DNA of 64,000 nt from Cryobacterium lactosi (GTDB lineage Bacteria > Actinomycetota > Actinomycetes > Actinomycetales > Microbacteriaceae). Position numbers and translations under genes: made by a program. Of this stretch, positions 24,768-35,547 are shown piece by piece (positions within the stretch are counted from its first letter, which is position 1; every line of letters begins with the position of its first letter). The stretch spans positions 124,001-188,000 of the forward strand of contig NZ_SOHM01000030.1 of the NCBI RefSeq assembly GCF_004403945.1. The letters run 5' to 3'. A model generated the notes under the pieces. The model was given only the letters and a program-made list of their open reading frames with translations, did not search any database and was not told the DNA's origin.

Positions 24768-25912
24768 GCGCGGTCGACACGCCCCTGGCGGGCTACCTGG
24801 ACGGATTCACCGAAGACCCCGGCTACCTGGACTACGGTCGCATCGGCCCGGTTTCCAGGGCCGTCGTCGCCGAAACCCGCGGCCAGACCGAGATCCTCGC
24901 CAGGGCCCGGTTCGGCAGCCTGGGCCACTTCGGCGAGCAAGACCTGCGGATGCGCACCGCGGTGGCGGCCGTTCTCGGCTTCGGGAGCGACCAGATCGTG
25001 TCGCAGCCGAATACCAGCATGGGCCTCATGCACGCCATGTTCGGTCTCACCGGAGACGTGCTGCTCTCGCCGGCTGACTTTCCCAGCGTGCCGTTCGCGG
25101 CCGTGCGGGCCGCCGAGGCGCTGCACGCTGCCACGCCGCTCTGGCTCACGGCCGACGGCGGCGAGATGCGCGCCGGAGCGGTCACACCGGGGCAGGTGCG
25201 CGACCAGCTGACACCGGGCACCGTGGCGGTCGCCGTCAGCCTGGTCGACTCCCGTACGGGCTTCAGGGCCGATCTGGAGGGCATCCGGCAGGTGATCGGT
25301 GACCGGCTGCTCATCGTGGACGCCATTCAGGGTTTCGGGGTGGTCGACGCCGCCTACGAGGTCGCCGACGTTGTGGTCTCCGGCGGTCAGAAATGGGTCA
25401 GGGCCGGCTGGGGTACCGGTTTCCTCGCCCTGAGCGACCGCGCCGTCGAACGGCTCACCCCGGTCGTGTCCGGGTTCGCCGGCACCGACGTGACCGAGCC
25501 CTGGGACCAGGTGCTGCCGCCGGTGCGTGCGGCGTCGGCGTTCCGGGTGACCGACGGCGACGGCATCGCCCAGGCCAGGTTCGCGACGGCGCTGGAGGAG
25601 ATCCAGGCCGTGGGCGTGGCCGCGATCGAGGGCGCCGTGCGCCACAACGTCGACCGGTTGATCGACCTGGCCGACGAGTACGCCCTGCCTGTCGTCTCGT
25701 CCAGGGACGTGCGGCAACGAGCCGGCCTGGTGGTGCTCGCGCCGCCCGCCGAGCGCCTCACCGCCCTGGGCGCGGCGCTGCACAACCACGGCGTCACCGT
25801 GACGACCCGGGGCGGCAGGGTGCGCCTCAGCGTGCACGCCCACCTCGCCGACGACACCGTCGAGATGCTCCGTGGCGCCTTCACGGCGTACTCCGCCGGC
25901 GCCACGTACTAA
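24764..25912 (+). CDS. class V aminotransferase-fold PLP enzyme
   Basis: PLP-dependent fold-type I enzyme (382 aa) related to cysteine desulfurases and kynureninase-like aminotransferases. PLP lysine K210 lies in SGGQKWVRAGWGTGF. The PLP Asp is in LLIVDAIQGFGVVD, and the phosphate-binding segment is QIVSQPNTSMGLMHAMF. There is no cysteine loop of the IscS type, so a desulfurase is unlikely. The substrate is unknown. It starts at GTG within the uppS stop (GTGA), suggesting co-expression. A (CTGC)4 tract (25918-25933) follows the stop. Confidence 0.85.
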   Translation: MSAVDTPLAGYLDGFTEDPGYLDYGRIGPVSRAVVAETRGQTEILARARFGSLGHFGEQDLRMRTAVAAVLGFGSDQIVSQPNTSMGLMHAMFGLTGDVLLSPADFPSVPFAAVRAAEALHAATPLWLTADGGEMRAGAVTPGQVRDQLTPGTVAVAVSLVDSRTGFRADLEGIRQVIGDRLLIVDAIQGFGVVDAAYEVADVVVSGGQKWVRAGWGTGFLALSDRAVERLTPVVSGFAGTDVTEPWDQVLPPVRAASAFRVTDGDGIAQARFATALEEIQAVGVAAIEGAVRHNVDRLIDLADEYALPVVSSRDVRQRAGLVVLAPPAERLTALGAALHNHGVTVTTRGGRVRLSVHAHLADDTVEMLRGAFTAYSAGATY

Positions 25913-26015
25913 CCGAGCTGCCTGCCTGCCTGCCCGCCGGCGGCGAACGTTAACGTCTCATGACGTTGGGCGTGTCGTTTTTCCAATTCCCAGCCAATCG
26001 ACGTACCTTCAACAC

Positions 26016-26034
26016 ATCAGGTACGGCACCTGAT
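26016..26034. promoter_or_regulatory. 7-5-7 inverted repeat upstream of the PhoH gene
   Basis: ATCAGGT (26016-26022) and ACCTGAT (26028-26034) form a perfect inverted repeat with a 5-nt spacer in the intergenic region. GTACGGC recurs just inside and downstream (26021 and 26051). It could be an operator or a leader hairpin. Confidence 0.4.
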
Positions 26035-26117
26035 CGAGACGGCCACATAAGTACGGCTCGAGAAAAAAGCTAGTGGTCGCTCGCCAACGAATCCGCACCG
26101 AAAGGTGCGGGGTGGGA

Positions 26118-27473
26118 GTGGTTGTGACCGCTAATCGAACCGACTACCTGAACGCGGACCAGAGCGTCTCAGGGGTCGACCAAACCGAGCGCACCTTCGT
26201 ACTGGACACCTCGGTGCTGCTCTCGGATCCCAAGGCGATTTTCCGGTTCGCCGAGCATGCCGTGGTGTTGCCGGTGGTGGTGATCACCGAGCTCGAGTCC
26301 AAGCGCAACGACCCGGAGATCGGCTACTTCGCCCGGCAGGCGCTGCGCTACCTCGACGAGCTGCGGGTGAAGCACGAGCGGCTCGACTTCGCCATCCCGG
26401 TGGGGGAGGGCGGCAGCCTGCGGGTGGAGCTGAACCACTCCAACATGTCGGTGCTGCCCAGCGGTCTGCAACTGGGAGACAACGACTCGCGCATCCTGGC
26501 GGTGGCGATGAACCTGGCCAACGACGGGCTCGCCGTGACGGTGGTCTCCAAGGACCTGCCGCTGCGGGTGAAGGCCGCCTCGATCGGCCTGGCCGCCGAC
26601 GAGTACCGGCACGAGCTGGCCGTGGACTCCGGCTGGACCGGCATGGACGAGATCACCCTGAGCGCCGAGCAGGTGAACGACCTCTACGACAAGGAGTCCC
26701 TGCAGACCCGCCTGGTGCAGGACATGCCGGTCAACACGGGCCTGGTGATCCACTCCGACCGCGGTTCGGCTCTCGGCCGGGTCACCGGTCGGGGCGAGTT
26801 GCGCCTGGTGCGCGGCGACCGGGACCTGTTCGGCCTGCACGGCCGGTCGGCCGAGCAGCGCCTGGCGATCGACCTGCTGCTCGACCCGGAGATCGGCATC
26901 CTGTCGTTGGGAGGTCGAGCGGGGACGGGGAAGTCGGCGCTCGCCCTCTGCGCGGGCCTTGAGGCCGTTCTCGAGCGTCAGCAGCACCGCAAGATCATGG
27001 TGTTCCGGCCGCTCTACGCGGTGGGCGGCCAGGAGCTCGGTTACCTGCCCGGTGACGCGCAGGAGAAGATGGGCCCGTGGGGTCAGGCGGTCTTCGACAC
27101 GCTCGGTGCTCTGGTCAGCGAGAACGTGCTCGAGGAGGTTGTCGAGCGCGGCATCCTCGAGGTGCTGCCGCTCACCCACATCCGCGGCCGGAGCCTGCAC
27201 GACGCCTTCGTGATCGTGGACGAGGCGCAGTCGCTGGAGCGGAACGTGCTGCTGACGGTGCTGAGCCGCATCGGGCAGAACTCCCGCGTGGTGCTCACCC
27301 ACGATGTGGCCCAGCGCGACAACCTGCGGGTGGGCCGTTTCGACGGGGTCGCCTCGGTCATCGAGACCCTCAAGGGGCACCCGCTGTTCGCGCACATGAC
27401 CCTGACCCGATCGGAGCGGAGCGCCATCGCCGCCCTGGTCACCGAAATGCTGGAGGGCAACGAGCTGGCCTGA
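26118..27473 (+). CDS. phoH2: PIN domain-PhoH family ATPase (PhoH2)
   Basis: Fusion of an N-terminal PIN ribonuclease domain with a C-terminal PhoH P-loop ATPase. Mycobacterial PhoH2 is an RNA helicase and RNase. PIN acidic residues are visible in [20 protein letters not shown] and [12 protein letters not shown]. The ATPase has Walker [14 protein letters not shown] and Walker [12 protein letters not shown], then [10 protein letters not shown]. The start is uncertain: in-frame GTG codons occur at 26073, 26118 and 26124, and the last two follow a GGTGGGA-like site, so 26118 is given. It stands alone behind an inverted repeat and ends at a strong terminator. Confidence 0.9.
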   Translation: MVVTANRTDYLNADQSVSGVDQTERTFVLDTSVLLSDPKAIFRFAEHAVVLPVVVITELESKRNDPEIGYFARQALRYLDELRVKHERLDFAIPVGEGGSLRVELNHSNMSVLPSGLQLGDNDSRILAVAMNLANDGLAVTVVSKDLPLRVKAASIGLAADEYRHELAVDSGWTGMDEITLSAEQVNDLYDKESLQTRLVQDMPVNTGLVIHSDRGSALGRVTGRGELRLVRGDRDLFGLHGRSAEQRLAIDLLLDPEIGILSLGGRAGTGKSALALCAGLEAVLERQQHRKIMVFRPLYAVGGQELGYLPGDAQEKMGPWGQAVFDTLGALVSENVLEEVVERGILEVLPLTHIRGRSLHDAFVIVDEAQSLERNVLLTVLSRIGQNSRVVLTHDVAQRDNLRVGRFDGVASVIETLKGHPLFAHMTLTRSERSAIAALVTEMLEGNELA

Positions 27474-27478
27474 GCCCA

Positions 27479-27535
27479 CGAAAGCGGCGAAACGGTTGCC
27501 TCAGCGAAGCTGAAGCAACCGTTTCGCCGCTTTCG
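27479..27535. terminator. bidirectional terminator between phoH2 and fumC
   Basis: A perfect 21-bp stem (27479-27499 with 27515-27535) is extended by a nested 5-bp stem TCAGC-GAA-GCTGA after one mismatch. It lies 5 nt after the phoH2 stop and 8 nt from the fumC stop on the other strand. Confidence 0.85.
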
Positions 27536-27543
27536 CGTGAGGG

Positions 27544-28974
27544 TTAGCGCGCCTGCGGCGGCCGCGTCATGCTCAGCACGTCGAGCGCTACATCGAGCTG
27601 CTCGAGGGTGACCTCGCCGCGCTGGACGAAACCGAGGTCGATCACCGACTCCCGCACCGTGAGGCCCTGCGCCACGGAGTGCTTGGCCACCTTGGCGGCG
27701 GCCTCGTAGCCGATCACCCGGTTGAGCGGGGTGACGATCGACGGCGACGACTCGGCCAGTGCTCGGGCCCGGTCGAGGTTGGCCTCCAGGCCGTCGACGG
27801 TCTTGTCGGCGAGCACCCTTGCACCGTTGGCGAGCAGCCGGATCGACTCGAGCAGCGCGGTGCCCATCACGGGGATGGCCACGTTGAGCTCGAACGCGCC
27901 GGAGGCACCCGACCAGGCGATGGTGGCGTCGTTGCCGATCACGCGGGAACAGACCATGAGCACGGCCTCCGGGATGACCGGGTTGACCTTGCCCGGCATG
28001 ATCGACGATCCGGGCTGCAGGTCGGGGATGCTCAGCTCGCCGATGCCGGTGTTGGGGCCAGAGCCCATCCAGCGCAGGTCGTTGCAGATCTTGGTCAGGC
28101 CCACCGCGATGGTGCGGAGCGCGCCGGAGGCGTCGACGAGGCCGTCACGGTTGGCCTGCGCCTCGAAGTGGTCGACGGCCTCGGTGATCGGCAGTTCAGT
28201 CTCCGCGGTGAGCAGTTCGATGACGAGCTGCGGGAAGCCGGCGGGGGTGTTGATTCCGGTGCCGACGGCGGTGCCGCCCAGCGGCACCTCGGCGACGCGG
28301 GGGAGCGCGGTGCGGACCCGCTCGATGCCCAGGCGCATCTGGCGGGCGTAGCCGCCGAACTCCTGGCCGAGGGTGACCGGGGTGGCATCCATCAGGTGGG
28401 TGCGGCCGGCCTTGACGGCGGTGGCCCACAGTTCGGCCTTGGCCTCGAACGCCACCGCGAGGTGGTCGAGCGACGGGATCAGGTCGTCGATGAGAGCGCT
28501 GGTCACGGCGATGTGCACCGAGGTGGGGAAGACGTCGTTGGAGGACTGTGACGCGTTCACGTGGTCATTGGGGTGCACCGGGCTGCCCAGGCGCCGGGTG
28601 GCGAGGGTGGCGAGCACCTCGTTCATGTTCATGTTCGACGAGGTGCCGCTGCCGGTCTGGTACACGTCGATGGGGAACTCGGCGTCGTGCCGGCCCGTGA
28701 TGACCTCGTCCGCTGCCGCAGCGATCGCGTCGGCGATGGCCGAGTCGAGCACCCCGAGGCGGGCGTTGGCGAGGGCGGCCGACTTCTTGATGCGGGCCAG
28801 GGCCGCGATCTGGGCGGACTCGAGCACCGACCCGGAGATCGGGAAGTTCTCGACCGCGCGCTGCGTCTGCGCGCCGTAGAGTGCGTTGGCGGGAACCCGC
28901 ACCTCGCCCATCGTGTCGTGCTCGATCCGGTACCCGGTCGGCACGGAGCCTGTCTCAGTTGAAATGTCCACCAC
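27544..28974 (-). CDS. fumC: class II fumarate hydratase
   Basis: Iron-independent, homotetrameric fumarase (476 aa) that converts fumarate to L-malate in the TCA cycle. The superfamily signature [11 protein letters not shown] is intact. [15 protein letters not shown] and [16 protein letters not shown] supply active-site residues and [17 protein letters not shown] carries the catalytic His region. The GTG start at 28974 is given; another GTG follows directly. No strong ribosome site is visible, and a TATGAC box lies 5 nt upstream. It is the last gene of a same-strand group with the carbonic anhydrase and xse genes. Confidence 0.95.
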   Translation of the reverse strand: MVDISTETGSVPTGYRIEHDTMGEVRVPANALYGAQTQRAVENFPISGSVLESAQIAALARIKKSAALANARLGVLDSAIADAIAAAADEVITGRHDAEFPIDVYQTGSGTSSNMNMNEVLATLATRRLGSPVHPNDHVNASQSSNDVFPTSVHIAVTSALIDDLIPSLDHLAVAFEAKAELWATAVKAGRTHLMDATPVTLGQEFGGYARQMRLGIERVRTALPRVAEVPLGGTAVGTGINTPAGFPQLVIELLTAETELPITEAVDHFEAQANRDGLVDASGALRTIAVGLTKICNDLRWMGSGPNTGIGELSIPDLQPGSSIMPGKVNPVIPEAVLMVCSRVIGNDATIAWSGASGAFELNVAIPVMGTALLESIRLLANGARVLADKTVDGLEANLDRARALAESSPSIVTPLNRVIGYEAAAKVAKHSVAQGLTVRESVIDLGFVQRGEVTLEQLDVALDVLSMTRPPQAR

Positions 28975-29016
28975 GGTGTGTCATACCTTTCGATTCATTG
29001 CTGTGTGACGACGGCG

Positions 29017-29655
29017 CTAAACGACGCCGACGACGATGTCCGGGTCGGCCCGGCCCTCGAGGAGCCGGTAGTTCGCGCCGACGATAGCCAATGTACCTTC
29101 TGCGATGGCGGCACTGATCATCTCGGAGCGTTGGACGAGTTCGGCGACAGTGTCGCGCAGGTGTTCCCGGCCCACGGCGGATGCGTCGATGTCGTCGGTG
29201 TCCAGCGGGCCGGTCGTGGGGCCGCCGACGCGGCGCACGGCCGGCACGATCTTCTCGATGATGTTGTTGATGTGCGGGGGCAGGGTCTCGGCGTCCGCGC
29301 CTTGCGAGTCGATGGCGGCGCGCACCGCGCCGCACCTGTCGTGGCCGAGCACCAGGATCAGCGGCACCTTGAGCACGGCGACGGCGTATTCGAGCGAGCC
29401 GAGCACGGAGTCGGAGATGACCTGGCCGGCGTTCCGCACGACGAACAGGTCGCCCAGGCCCTTGTCGAAGATGATCTCGGCGGCCAGCCTGGAGTCGCTG
29501 CAGCCGAACAGGGCGGCCATCGGGGTCTGCACGAACGCGGTCTCGGCGCGCCGGTCGACGTCCTGGCGGGGGTGCTGGGGCGTGCCGGCGACAAAGCGCT
29601 CGTTCCCCTCCGCGAGGTCGTTCCAGACCTGGGCCGGTGTGAGGGTGTCACTCAT
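29017..29655 (-). CDS. beta-carbonic anhydrase
   Basis: Zinc enzyme (212 aa) that interconverts CO2 and bicarbonate in the cytoplasm. Zinc ligands and catalytic residues are in FGCSDSRLAAE (Cys, Asp, Arg) and GHDRCGAVRAA (His, Cys). The ATG at 29655 overlaps the stop of the DUF4245 gene by 4 nt. A longer in-frame ORF starting at 29835 reads as shadow sequence. It probably supplies bicarbonate to carboxylases. Confidence 0.93.
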   Translation of the reverse strand: MSDTLTPAQVWNDLAEGNERFVAGTPQHPRQDVDRRAETAFVQTPMAALFGCSDSRLAAEIIFDKGLGDLFVVRNAGQVISDSVLGSLEYAVAVLKVPLILVLGHDRCGAVRAAIDSQGADAETLPPHINNIIEKIVPAVRRVGGPTTGPLDTDDIDASAVGREHLRDTVAELVQRSEMISAAIAEGTLAIVGANYRLLEGRADPDIVVGVV

Positions 29656-30314
29656 TCGCTGGAACCATTCTTCTCTGTGGTGATGGGCTCGGCCAGGGCG
29701 CCGGCCAAAACGCTGAACTCTTCGTCGGAAGCGGTGCCGATCAGCAGGTAACTGCTGGCGCCGGCCTCGGTGACGAGTGCGGACTCGAAATTGCCCCGGT
29801 CTTCCTGGGGCGCCGGGTTGCGGTAGACGTCCCACTCGACGCCGTCGATGGTGACGGTGTCGTCGGCGGCCACGTTCTCCAGCTTGTCGGCCAGCCAGGT
29901 GGGGTTCGCGTCGACGGCCTGGGTGAGGCCGATGAACTCGTTCGACGGGGTGAGCAGGCCGATGTACCAGCTGGAGACCCCGTCACTGCCGCCGTTGCGC
30001 CATTCGGCAGCGTTCGCGGCCCAGCCCGCGGGCAGCTCGGGGGCCACCAGGGGCACGTCGACGCCGGTTTGGACCTGTTCGGCCACGCTGGCGTAGTCCA
30101 CGTTCCGCGTCAGCGGGGTGTCGCTGCGCGGCACGATCAGCACCAGCACGATGACGGCGCCCACGGTCGCCAGCAGCGAGTAGACGAGATTGTTGATGGT
30201 CTTGCGCGAGCGGTAGTTGCGGGAGTTCGTCGCCAGCCGGGTGGCGCGCTCCTGGCCGGTCTCCGGGCGGCCGAGCTCCGCGACGACGCGCGGTGGGCGG
30301 GGGCTGCGGCTCAT
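29652..30314 (-). CDS. DUF4245 family membrane protein
   Basis: Single-pass membrane protein (220 aa) of unknown function. A basic cytoplasmic N-terminus carrying [13 protein letters not shown] leads into one transmembrane helix (about residues 46-64). A 150-residue extracytoplasmic domain follows, with [14 protein letters not shown] and [19 protein letters not shown]. The family is actinobacterial and commonly sits between xseB and a carbonic anhydrase or fumarase gene, as here. It has ATGA overlaps on both sides, so it is translationally coupled to both neighbours. Confidence 0.85.
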   Translation of the reverse strand: MSRSPRPPRVVAELGRPETGQERATRLATNSRNYRSRKTINNLVYSLLATVGAVIVLVLIVPRSDTPLTRNVDYASVAEQVQTGVDVPLVAPELPAGWAANAAEWRNGGSDGVSSWYIGLLTPSNEFIGLTQAVDANPTWLADKLENVAADDTVTIDGVEWDVYRNPAPQEDRGNFESALVTEAGASSYLLIGTASDEEFSVLAGALAEPITTEKNGSSE

Positions 30315-30547
30315 TCCGCGGCGGCCGCGCCGCGGGCGGCGTCCAGGCGTGCCTTCGCGCCGATCAGCCATTCCTCACAGCGGGTCGCGAGGGTCTCGCC
30401 TCGCTCCCACAGTGCCAGGGACTCTTCGAGCGTCGACGCGCCCTGCTCGAGCACCGAGACGACGCGAATCAGTTCGTCCCTGGCCTGCTCGTAGCTGAGC
30501 GAGTCGACGGGAACGGGCGTGCCTGCGGACGAAGTCATGTCAGCCAT
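30311..30547 (-). CDS. xseB: exodeoxyribonuclease VII small subunit
   Basis: Small helical subunit (78 aa) that wraps the XseA subunit and is needed for processive single-strand DNA exonuclease activity. It has the two-helix signature [34 protein letters not shown]. The start at 30547 is one base from the xseA stop and the end overlaps DUF4245 by 4 nt. Confidence 0.95.
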   Translation of the reverse strand: MADMTSSAGTPVPVDSLSYEQARDELIRVVSVLEQGASTLEESLALWERGETLATRCEEWLIGAKARLDAARGAAAAE

Positions 30548-30548
30548 T

Positions 30549-31775
30549 CTATTTCGAGACCGCCGGCACGGTGCCCACGCCCACGGTGATCAACAGATCG
30601 GTGCCGGCCGGCGCCTGGTCGCTCGAGCGCAGCACGTGGCCGTCGGGCAGCTGCACGATGGCGTAGCCGCGGTCCAGGGTGCCCTGCGGGGAGAGCGCGC
30701 GCAGCTGGGAGCGGAGTTCCACCACGCTGGAGCCCGCGCGTTCGAGGGTGCGGTGCATCAGCTCGGCACCGCGGGCCACGTACCGGGTGAGGTCCTGCGA
30801 GCGGCTGTCGATGATCCAGTCGGCGCCGGCGAGCACCGGGCGGCTGCGCAAGGCGCCGAGCCTGTCCACCTCGGTGGCGAGGATGCCGGTGAGCCGGCTG
30901 CTCAGGCGCGCCCGGGCCTGCTGCACCCGGTTCAACTCGTCGGAGACGTCGGGCACGACCCGTTTGGCGGCGTCGGTGGGGGTGGAGGCGCGCAGATCGG
31001 CCACATCGTCGAGCAGCGGCCGGTCGGCCTCGTGGCCGATGGCGCTGACCACCGGGGTCGTGCAAGCCGCGACGGCGCGCACCAGGGACTCGTCGCTGAA
31101 GCCGAGCAGGTTCTGGAAGTCGCCGCCGCCGCGGGCGACGATGATGACGTCCACTTCCGGGTCGGCATCAAGCCGTTTGATGGCCGCGGTGACCTCGCCG
31201 ACCATCCGGTCGCCCTGCACGGCGGCGTGCACAACGCTGAAGTCCACCGCCGGCCAGCGCAGCTGAGCGTTACGGAGCACATCCTTCTCGGCGTCGGAGT
31301 CCTTGCCGGTCACCAGGCCGATGCGGTGGGGCAGGAACGGCAGCGGCCGCTTGCGGGAGGCGTCGAATAGCCCCTCCGCCTTGAGCTGTGCACGCAACCG
31401 TTCGAGACGCTCGAGAAGGTCGCCCAGCCCCACGTGCCGCAGCTCGAAGACCTGCATCGTGAGGGTGCCGCCCTTGACCCAGTAGTTGGGCTTGACCAGC
31501 GCGATCACCCGGTCACCCTGCTTGAAGTCGCCGGTGAGGCGGGCCTTCACCGACGACCACACCGTGAAGCTCACCGTCGCATCCACCGAGAGGTCCTTGA
31601 GCTTGCCGTAGACGTTGCCGCCGCTGGCGCCCCACTGCACGATCTCGCCCTCGACCCAGGCGGTGCCGAGCCGTTCGATGTAGCCGCGGATCTTGTTCGA
31701 GAGCACCGCGACCGGCCAGGGGGCCTCGACGGTGGGCGGCTCATCGCCGGCGGCAGGCATCGTGACAGCGTTCAT
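30549..31775 (-). CDS. xseA: exodeoxyribonuclease VII large subunit
   Basis: Catalytic subunit (408 aa) that degrades single-stranded DNA in both directions in repair. The N-terminal OB fold ([16 protein letters not shown] region) is followed by the catalytic domain with [34 protein letters not shown] and [28 protein letters not shown] helical coiled-coil and short C-terminal domain follow. It leads the operon xseA-xseB-DUF4245-carbonic anhydrase. GGAG lies before the ATG. It is divergent from ispH. Confidence 0.95.
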   Translation of the reverse strand: MNAVTMPAAGDEPPTVEAPWPVAVLSNKIRGYIERLGTAWVEGEIVQWGASGGNVYGKLKDLSVDATVSFTVWSSVKARLTGDFKQGDRVIALVKPNYWVKGGTLTMQVFELRHVGLGDLLERLERLRAQLKAEGLFDASRKRPLPFLPHRIGLVTGKDSDAEKDVLRNAQLRWPAVDFSVVHAAVQGDRMVGEVTAAIKRLDADPEVDVIIVARGGGDFQNLLGFSDESLVRAVAACTTPVVSAIGHEADRPLLDDVADLRASTPTDAAKRVVPDVSDELNRVQQARARLSSRLTGILATEVDRLGALRSRPVLAGADWIIDSRSQDLTRYVARGAELMHRTLERAGSSVVELRSQLRALSPQGTLDRGYAIVQLPDGHVLRSSDQAPAGTDLLITVGVGTVPAVSK

Positions 31776-31834
31776 GGTTCTCCAGGTCTGCAGGTCTACT
31801 TACGGCTCGCACGGTCTGTCCAGACGCGCCCGCA

Positions 31835-31840
31835 TAGACT
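31835..31840 (+). promoter_or_regulatory. leaderless-type -10 box of ispH
   Basis: TAGACT is followed by exactly six bases and the GTG at 31847, the same arrangement as at the AI-2E gene. A short inverted repeat GTCTG-TC-CAGAC (31814-31825) covers the expected -35 region. Confidence 0.5.
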
Positions 31841-31846
31841 GTTCAG

Positions 31847-32926
<1,080 letters not shown>

Positions 32927-32929
32927 AGG

Positions 32930-33520
32930 TTACGGCCGGCTGAAGTAGTCGAGCAGCGCCGGGTCGCCGGCGAGCACGACGGCCGTGACCGCGACCAGCA
33001 GCACGAAGGCGACGACGCCGCCGACGATCGGAACGTAGAACGCTCGGCGGCCGCGGAGCACCAGCATTACGGAGACCGTGGCGGTGGCCAGCCAGAGCAC
33101 GCCGAGGGCGATGCTGCCGGCGGTGATGATCGAGCCGACCGAGTCGGCGGCGGTGTAGTCGCCGAGGCTCGCCTGCGTGTAGAGCATCTGCAGGGCCTCC
33201 GGCATCGAGCCGAGGATCGAGATGGTGAAGAACGCGCCGAGCACCCCCAGGATGAGCAGGCTGAGGGTGACGGGACGGTCCCAGGTCGGTGCCGACCCCG
33301 GTACCGACCCTGGTGCTGCACCCGGCCCGAACCGGCCAGGGGGCACGGGGGCCTGGACCGGTTCCGGGGTGACGACGGCAGAGTCCGCAGGCGCGTGTTC
33401 GTCCTGCGGCGGGGTCCAGGTCCAGCCCTCCGGGGCCAGCTCGCCGTAGCGGGGCTGGGGGCGGTAGTCCACCGGCGGGGTCGCCGGCGTCTGGTCTGGA
33501 GCGTTCTCTGCCATCGTCAT
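32930..33520 (-). CDS. Pro-rich four-helix membrane protein (DUF6264-like)
   Basis: Protein of 196 aa. The first 75 residues are Pro/Ala-rich and carry YGELAPEGWTWTPP, a short motif seen in small Microbacteriaceae membrane proteins assigned to DUF6264. Four hydrophobic helices follow (about residues 84-103, 124-147, 150-165 and 168-188). The function is unknown. It ends 4 nt from the ispH stop (convergent) and starts close to the end of fbaA on the same strand. The family assignment is from memory of the motif and is tentative. Confidence 0.7.
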   Translation of the reverse strand: MTMAENAPDQTPATPPVDYRPQPRYGELAPEGWTWTPPQDEHAPADSAVVTPEPVQAPVPPGRFGPGAAPGSVPGSAPTWDRPVTLSLLILGVLGAFFTISILGSMPEALQMLYTQASLGDYTAADSVGSIITAGSIALGVLWLATATVSVMLVLRGRRAFYVPIVGGVVAFVLLVAVTAVVLAGDPALLDYFSRP

Positions 33521-33535
33521 CCGGTTGTTTCTGAT

Positions 33536-34561
33536 CTAGCTGTTGGAGTGTCCGGCGGAGCCGAGCTGGCGGGTGGCCTGGGCGACGCGGGCGGCCATGG
33601 CGGTCTCGGCGACCTTGCCCCAGGCGCGCGGGTCGTACAGCTTCTTGTTGCCCACTTCACCGTCGACCTTGAGCACGCCGTCGTAGTTCTTCAGCATGTA
33701 GTCGGCGATGGCGCGCGTGAACGCGTACTGGGTGTCGGTGTCGACGTTCATCTTCACGACGCCGTTGGCAACGGCTTCAGCGATCTCGGCATCGGTCGAG
33801 CCGGAGCCGCCGTGGAAGACGAGGTCGAGCGGCAGGGCGCTGGTGCCGTACTTGGCGGCGACGCTCTCCTGGATCTCCTTGAGGAGCTCCGGGCGCAGCT
33901 TGACGTTGCCGGGCTTGTACACGCCGTGCACGTTGCCGAAGGTCAGCGCGGCCATGTAACGGCCCTGTTCGCCGAGGCCGAGGGCCTCGATCATCTTGAC
34001 GGTGTCGTCGAAGGTCGTGTACAGGTTGTCGTTGATGTCGCCCTCAACGCCGTCTTCTTCGCCGCCGACGGCGCCGATCTCGACCTCGAGGATGGCGTTG
34101 ATCGCCTTGGTGCGGCTGATGATGGTCTTCGCGATCTCGAGGTTCTCGTCGAGCGCGATGGCGGAGCCGTCCCACATGTGCGACTGGAAGATCGGGTTGA
34201 AGCCATCGGCGACTGCGGTCTCGGAGGCCGAGATCAGCGGCAGGACGAAGTCGTCCAGTGCGCCCTTGGGGCAGTGGTCGGTGTGCAGGGCCACCGTGAC
34301 GGGGTAGTTGTCAGCAACGGCGTGCGCGAACTTGGCGAACGCGAGGGCGCCGGCGGCACGGTTCTTGACGGTGTGGCCGGCGAAGTAGTCTGCGCCTCCG
34401 GTGGTCACCTGGATGATGCCGTCGGAGCCGGCTTCGGTCAGGCCCTGGAGAACGGCGTTGATGGACTGCGAGGAGGAGACGTTGAATGCGGGGTACGCGA
34501 ACCCCTTCGACTTGGCCTTGTTCAGCATTTCGGCGTATTGGTCTGGGGTTGCGATGGGCAT
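33536..34561 (-). CDS. fbaA: class II fructose-bisphosphate aldolase
   Basis: Zinc-dependent aldolase (341 aa) of glycolysis and gluconeogenesis that cleaves fructose-1,6-bisphosphate to DHAP and glyceraldehyde-3-phosphate. Zinc ligands are in HTDHCPKG, EVEIGAVGGEEDGV and LVFHGGSGS; the length and GGEEDGV match the class IIA E. coli FbaA type. The ATG at 34561 has GGAGAAG upstream. It is divergent from the GntR gene of the sugar-acid operon, whose expected end product would be DHAP. Confidence 0.95.
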   Translation of the reverse strand: MPIATPDQYAEMLNKAKSKGFAYPAFNVSSSQSINAVLQGLTEAGSDGIIQVTTGGADYFAGHTVKNRAAGALAFAKFAHAVADNYPVTVALHTDHCPKGALDDFVLPLISASETAVADGFNPIFQSHMWDGSAIALDENLEIAKTIISRTKAINAILEVEIGAVGGEEDGVEGDINDNLYTTFDDTVKMIEALGLGEQGRYMAALTFGNVHGVYKPGNVKLRPELLKEIQESVAAKYGTSALPLDLVFHGGSGSTDAEIAEAVANGVVKMNVDTDTQYAFTRAIADYMLKNYDGVLKVDGEVGNKKLYDPRAWGKVAETAMAARVAQATRQLGSAGHSNS

Positions 34562-34690
34562 TGCTTCTCCTCGAAATCGAGCGGGGTTGTCAATCAAGTG
34601 TAGCGATGGCGGACTCGGCCCGGCATGGCGGGGAGCGGGTAGTAGGTCCCGTGGCCTTTCGGGACCGAGCGTGGAAGCCGGGCAGAATGG

Positions 34691-34719
34691 TGTCAGCTGT
34701 CCGAAATCGGATGTCTGAC
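34691..34719 (+). promoter_or_regulatory. putative GntR operator region upstream of its own gene
   Basis: TGTCAGCTGTCCGA (from 34691), the inverted repeat TCCGA-AA-TCGGA and TGTCTGAC (34712-34719) lie 17-45 nt before the GntR start. TGTCTGAC recurs in front of the kinase gene, which suggests autoregulation by the GntR protein. Confidence 0.4.
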
Positions 34720-34735
34720 CCCTGTTGGAGGAATC

Positions 34736-35440
34736 GTGGCCCGCAAATCACTCGTCGCCGTTGTTGCCGATGACCTGCTCGACCGTATTGTGCGAGGTTC
34801 CATCGGCATCGACGAGGGACTGCCGAGCGAGGCCGAGATCGGCGACGAACACGACGTGAGCCGGATGACCGTGCGCGAGGCCATGAAGACCCTGCAGGCG
34901 CAGGGAGTCGTGCGGGTGGAGTCAGGCAAGGGCAGCTTTGTGAATCCGGTCGCGCAGTGGACGTCACTGGACGCCGTGCTGCGAGTGGCCGGAGCGGGGG
35001 CGAGCGCCCTCGACGTGGCGGAGCAGCTCATCGAGGTGCGCCGGATGTTCGAGACCGGTGCTGCGTTCCTGGCCGCCACTCGCCGCACCGACGCCGATCT
35101 GGCGGCCCTGGAGGGGTTCCTCCAGGCGATGCGCGCAGCTCACGCGGTCAACGACGTGGCCGCTTTCGTCAGGGCAGACCTGGCGTTCCACGACGTCATC
35201 CTTCGCGCCTCCGGCAACGTCTTCCTTGGGGTGCTCTTCGAGCCGCTGACCAGGGTGATGGCCGACCGTCGCACCGAGACGTCCAGGGTGGTGGCCATCC
35301 AGGAGCACGCCATCGCGGAACACACGGAGATCCTCGCCGCGCTCAGCCAGGGGGGCGCCGAGGCATCCCGGCGAGCCATGGACAGTCACATGGACCAGAC
35401 CCTGGCGGACATCCGCACATACGTGCACGCCGCGGGGTAG
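34736..35440 (+). CDS. GntR/FadR (FCD) family regulator of the sugar-acid operon
   Basis: Transcription factor of 234 aa. The N-terminal winged helix is clear (LPSEAEIGDEHDVSRMTVREAMKTLQAQGVVRVESGKG). The C-terminal FCD all-helical ligand domain has the metal-binding pattern RADLAFHDVILRASGN with later His residues (HAIAEHTEIL, DSHMDQT). FCD regulators usually sense organic or sugar acids, which fits the downstream genes. The start is GTG after GGAGGA. It is 107 nt from the kinase gene, with its own promoter and operator between. Confidence 0.9.
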   Translation: MARKSLVAVVADDLLDRIVRGSIGIDEGLPSEAEIGDEHDVSRMTVREAMKTLQAQGVVRVESGKGSFVNPVAQWTSLDAVLRVAGAGASALDVAEQLIEVRRMFETGAAFLAATRRTDADLAALEGFLQAMRAAHAVNDVAAFVRADLAFHDVILRASGNVFLGVLFEPLTRVMADRRTETSRVVAIQEHAIAEHTEILAALSQGGAEASRRAMDSHMDQTLADIRTYVHAAG

Positions 35441-35472
35441 ATCGTGCGAAAAAAGTAGTTCCGCTGAATCAC

Positions 35473-35524
35473 TTGTTCAACTCGTCCCACTCCCGTAACC
35501 TGTCTGACAGCTGACAACAGACAG
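35473..35524 (+). promoter_or_regulatory. promoter and operator of the sugar-acid operon
   Basis: TTGTTC (35473-35478) and TAACCT (35496-35501) are 17 nt apart. Overlapping the -10, the palindrome CTGTCTGACAG (35500-35510) fits the FadR-type GntR pattern (GTnnnAC core), and CTGTCTG...CAGACAG (35500-35506/35518-35524) forms a larger inverted repeat. Bound regulator would block the polymerase, so repression is expected. Confidence 0.55.
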
Positions 35525-35547
35525 CGTTTACAAAGGAGTAACGCCAC

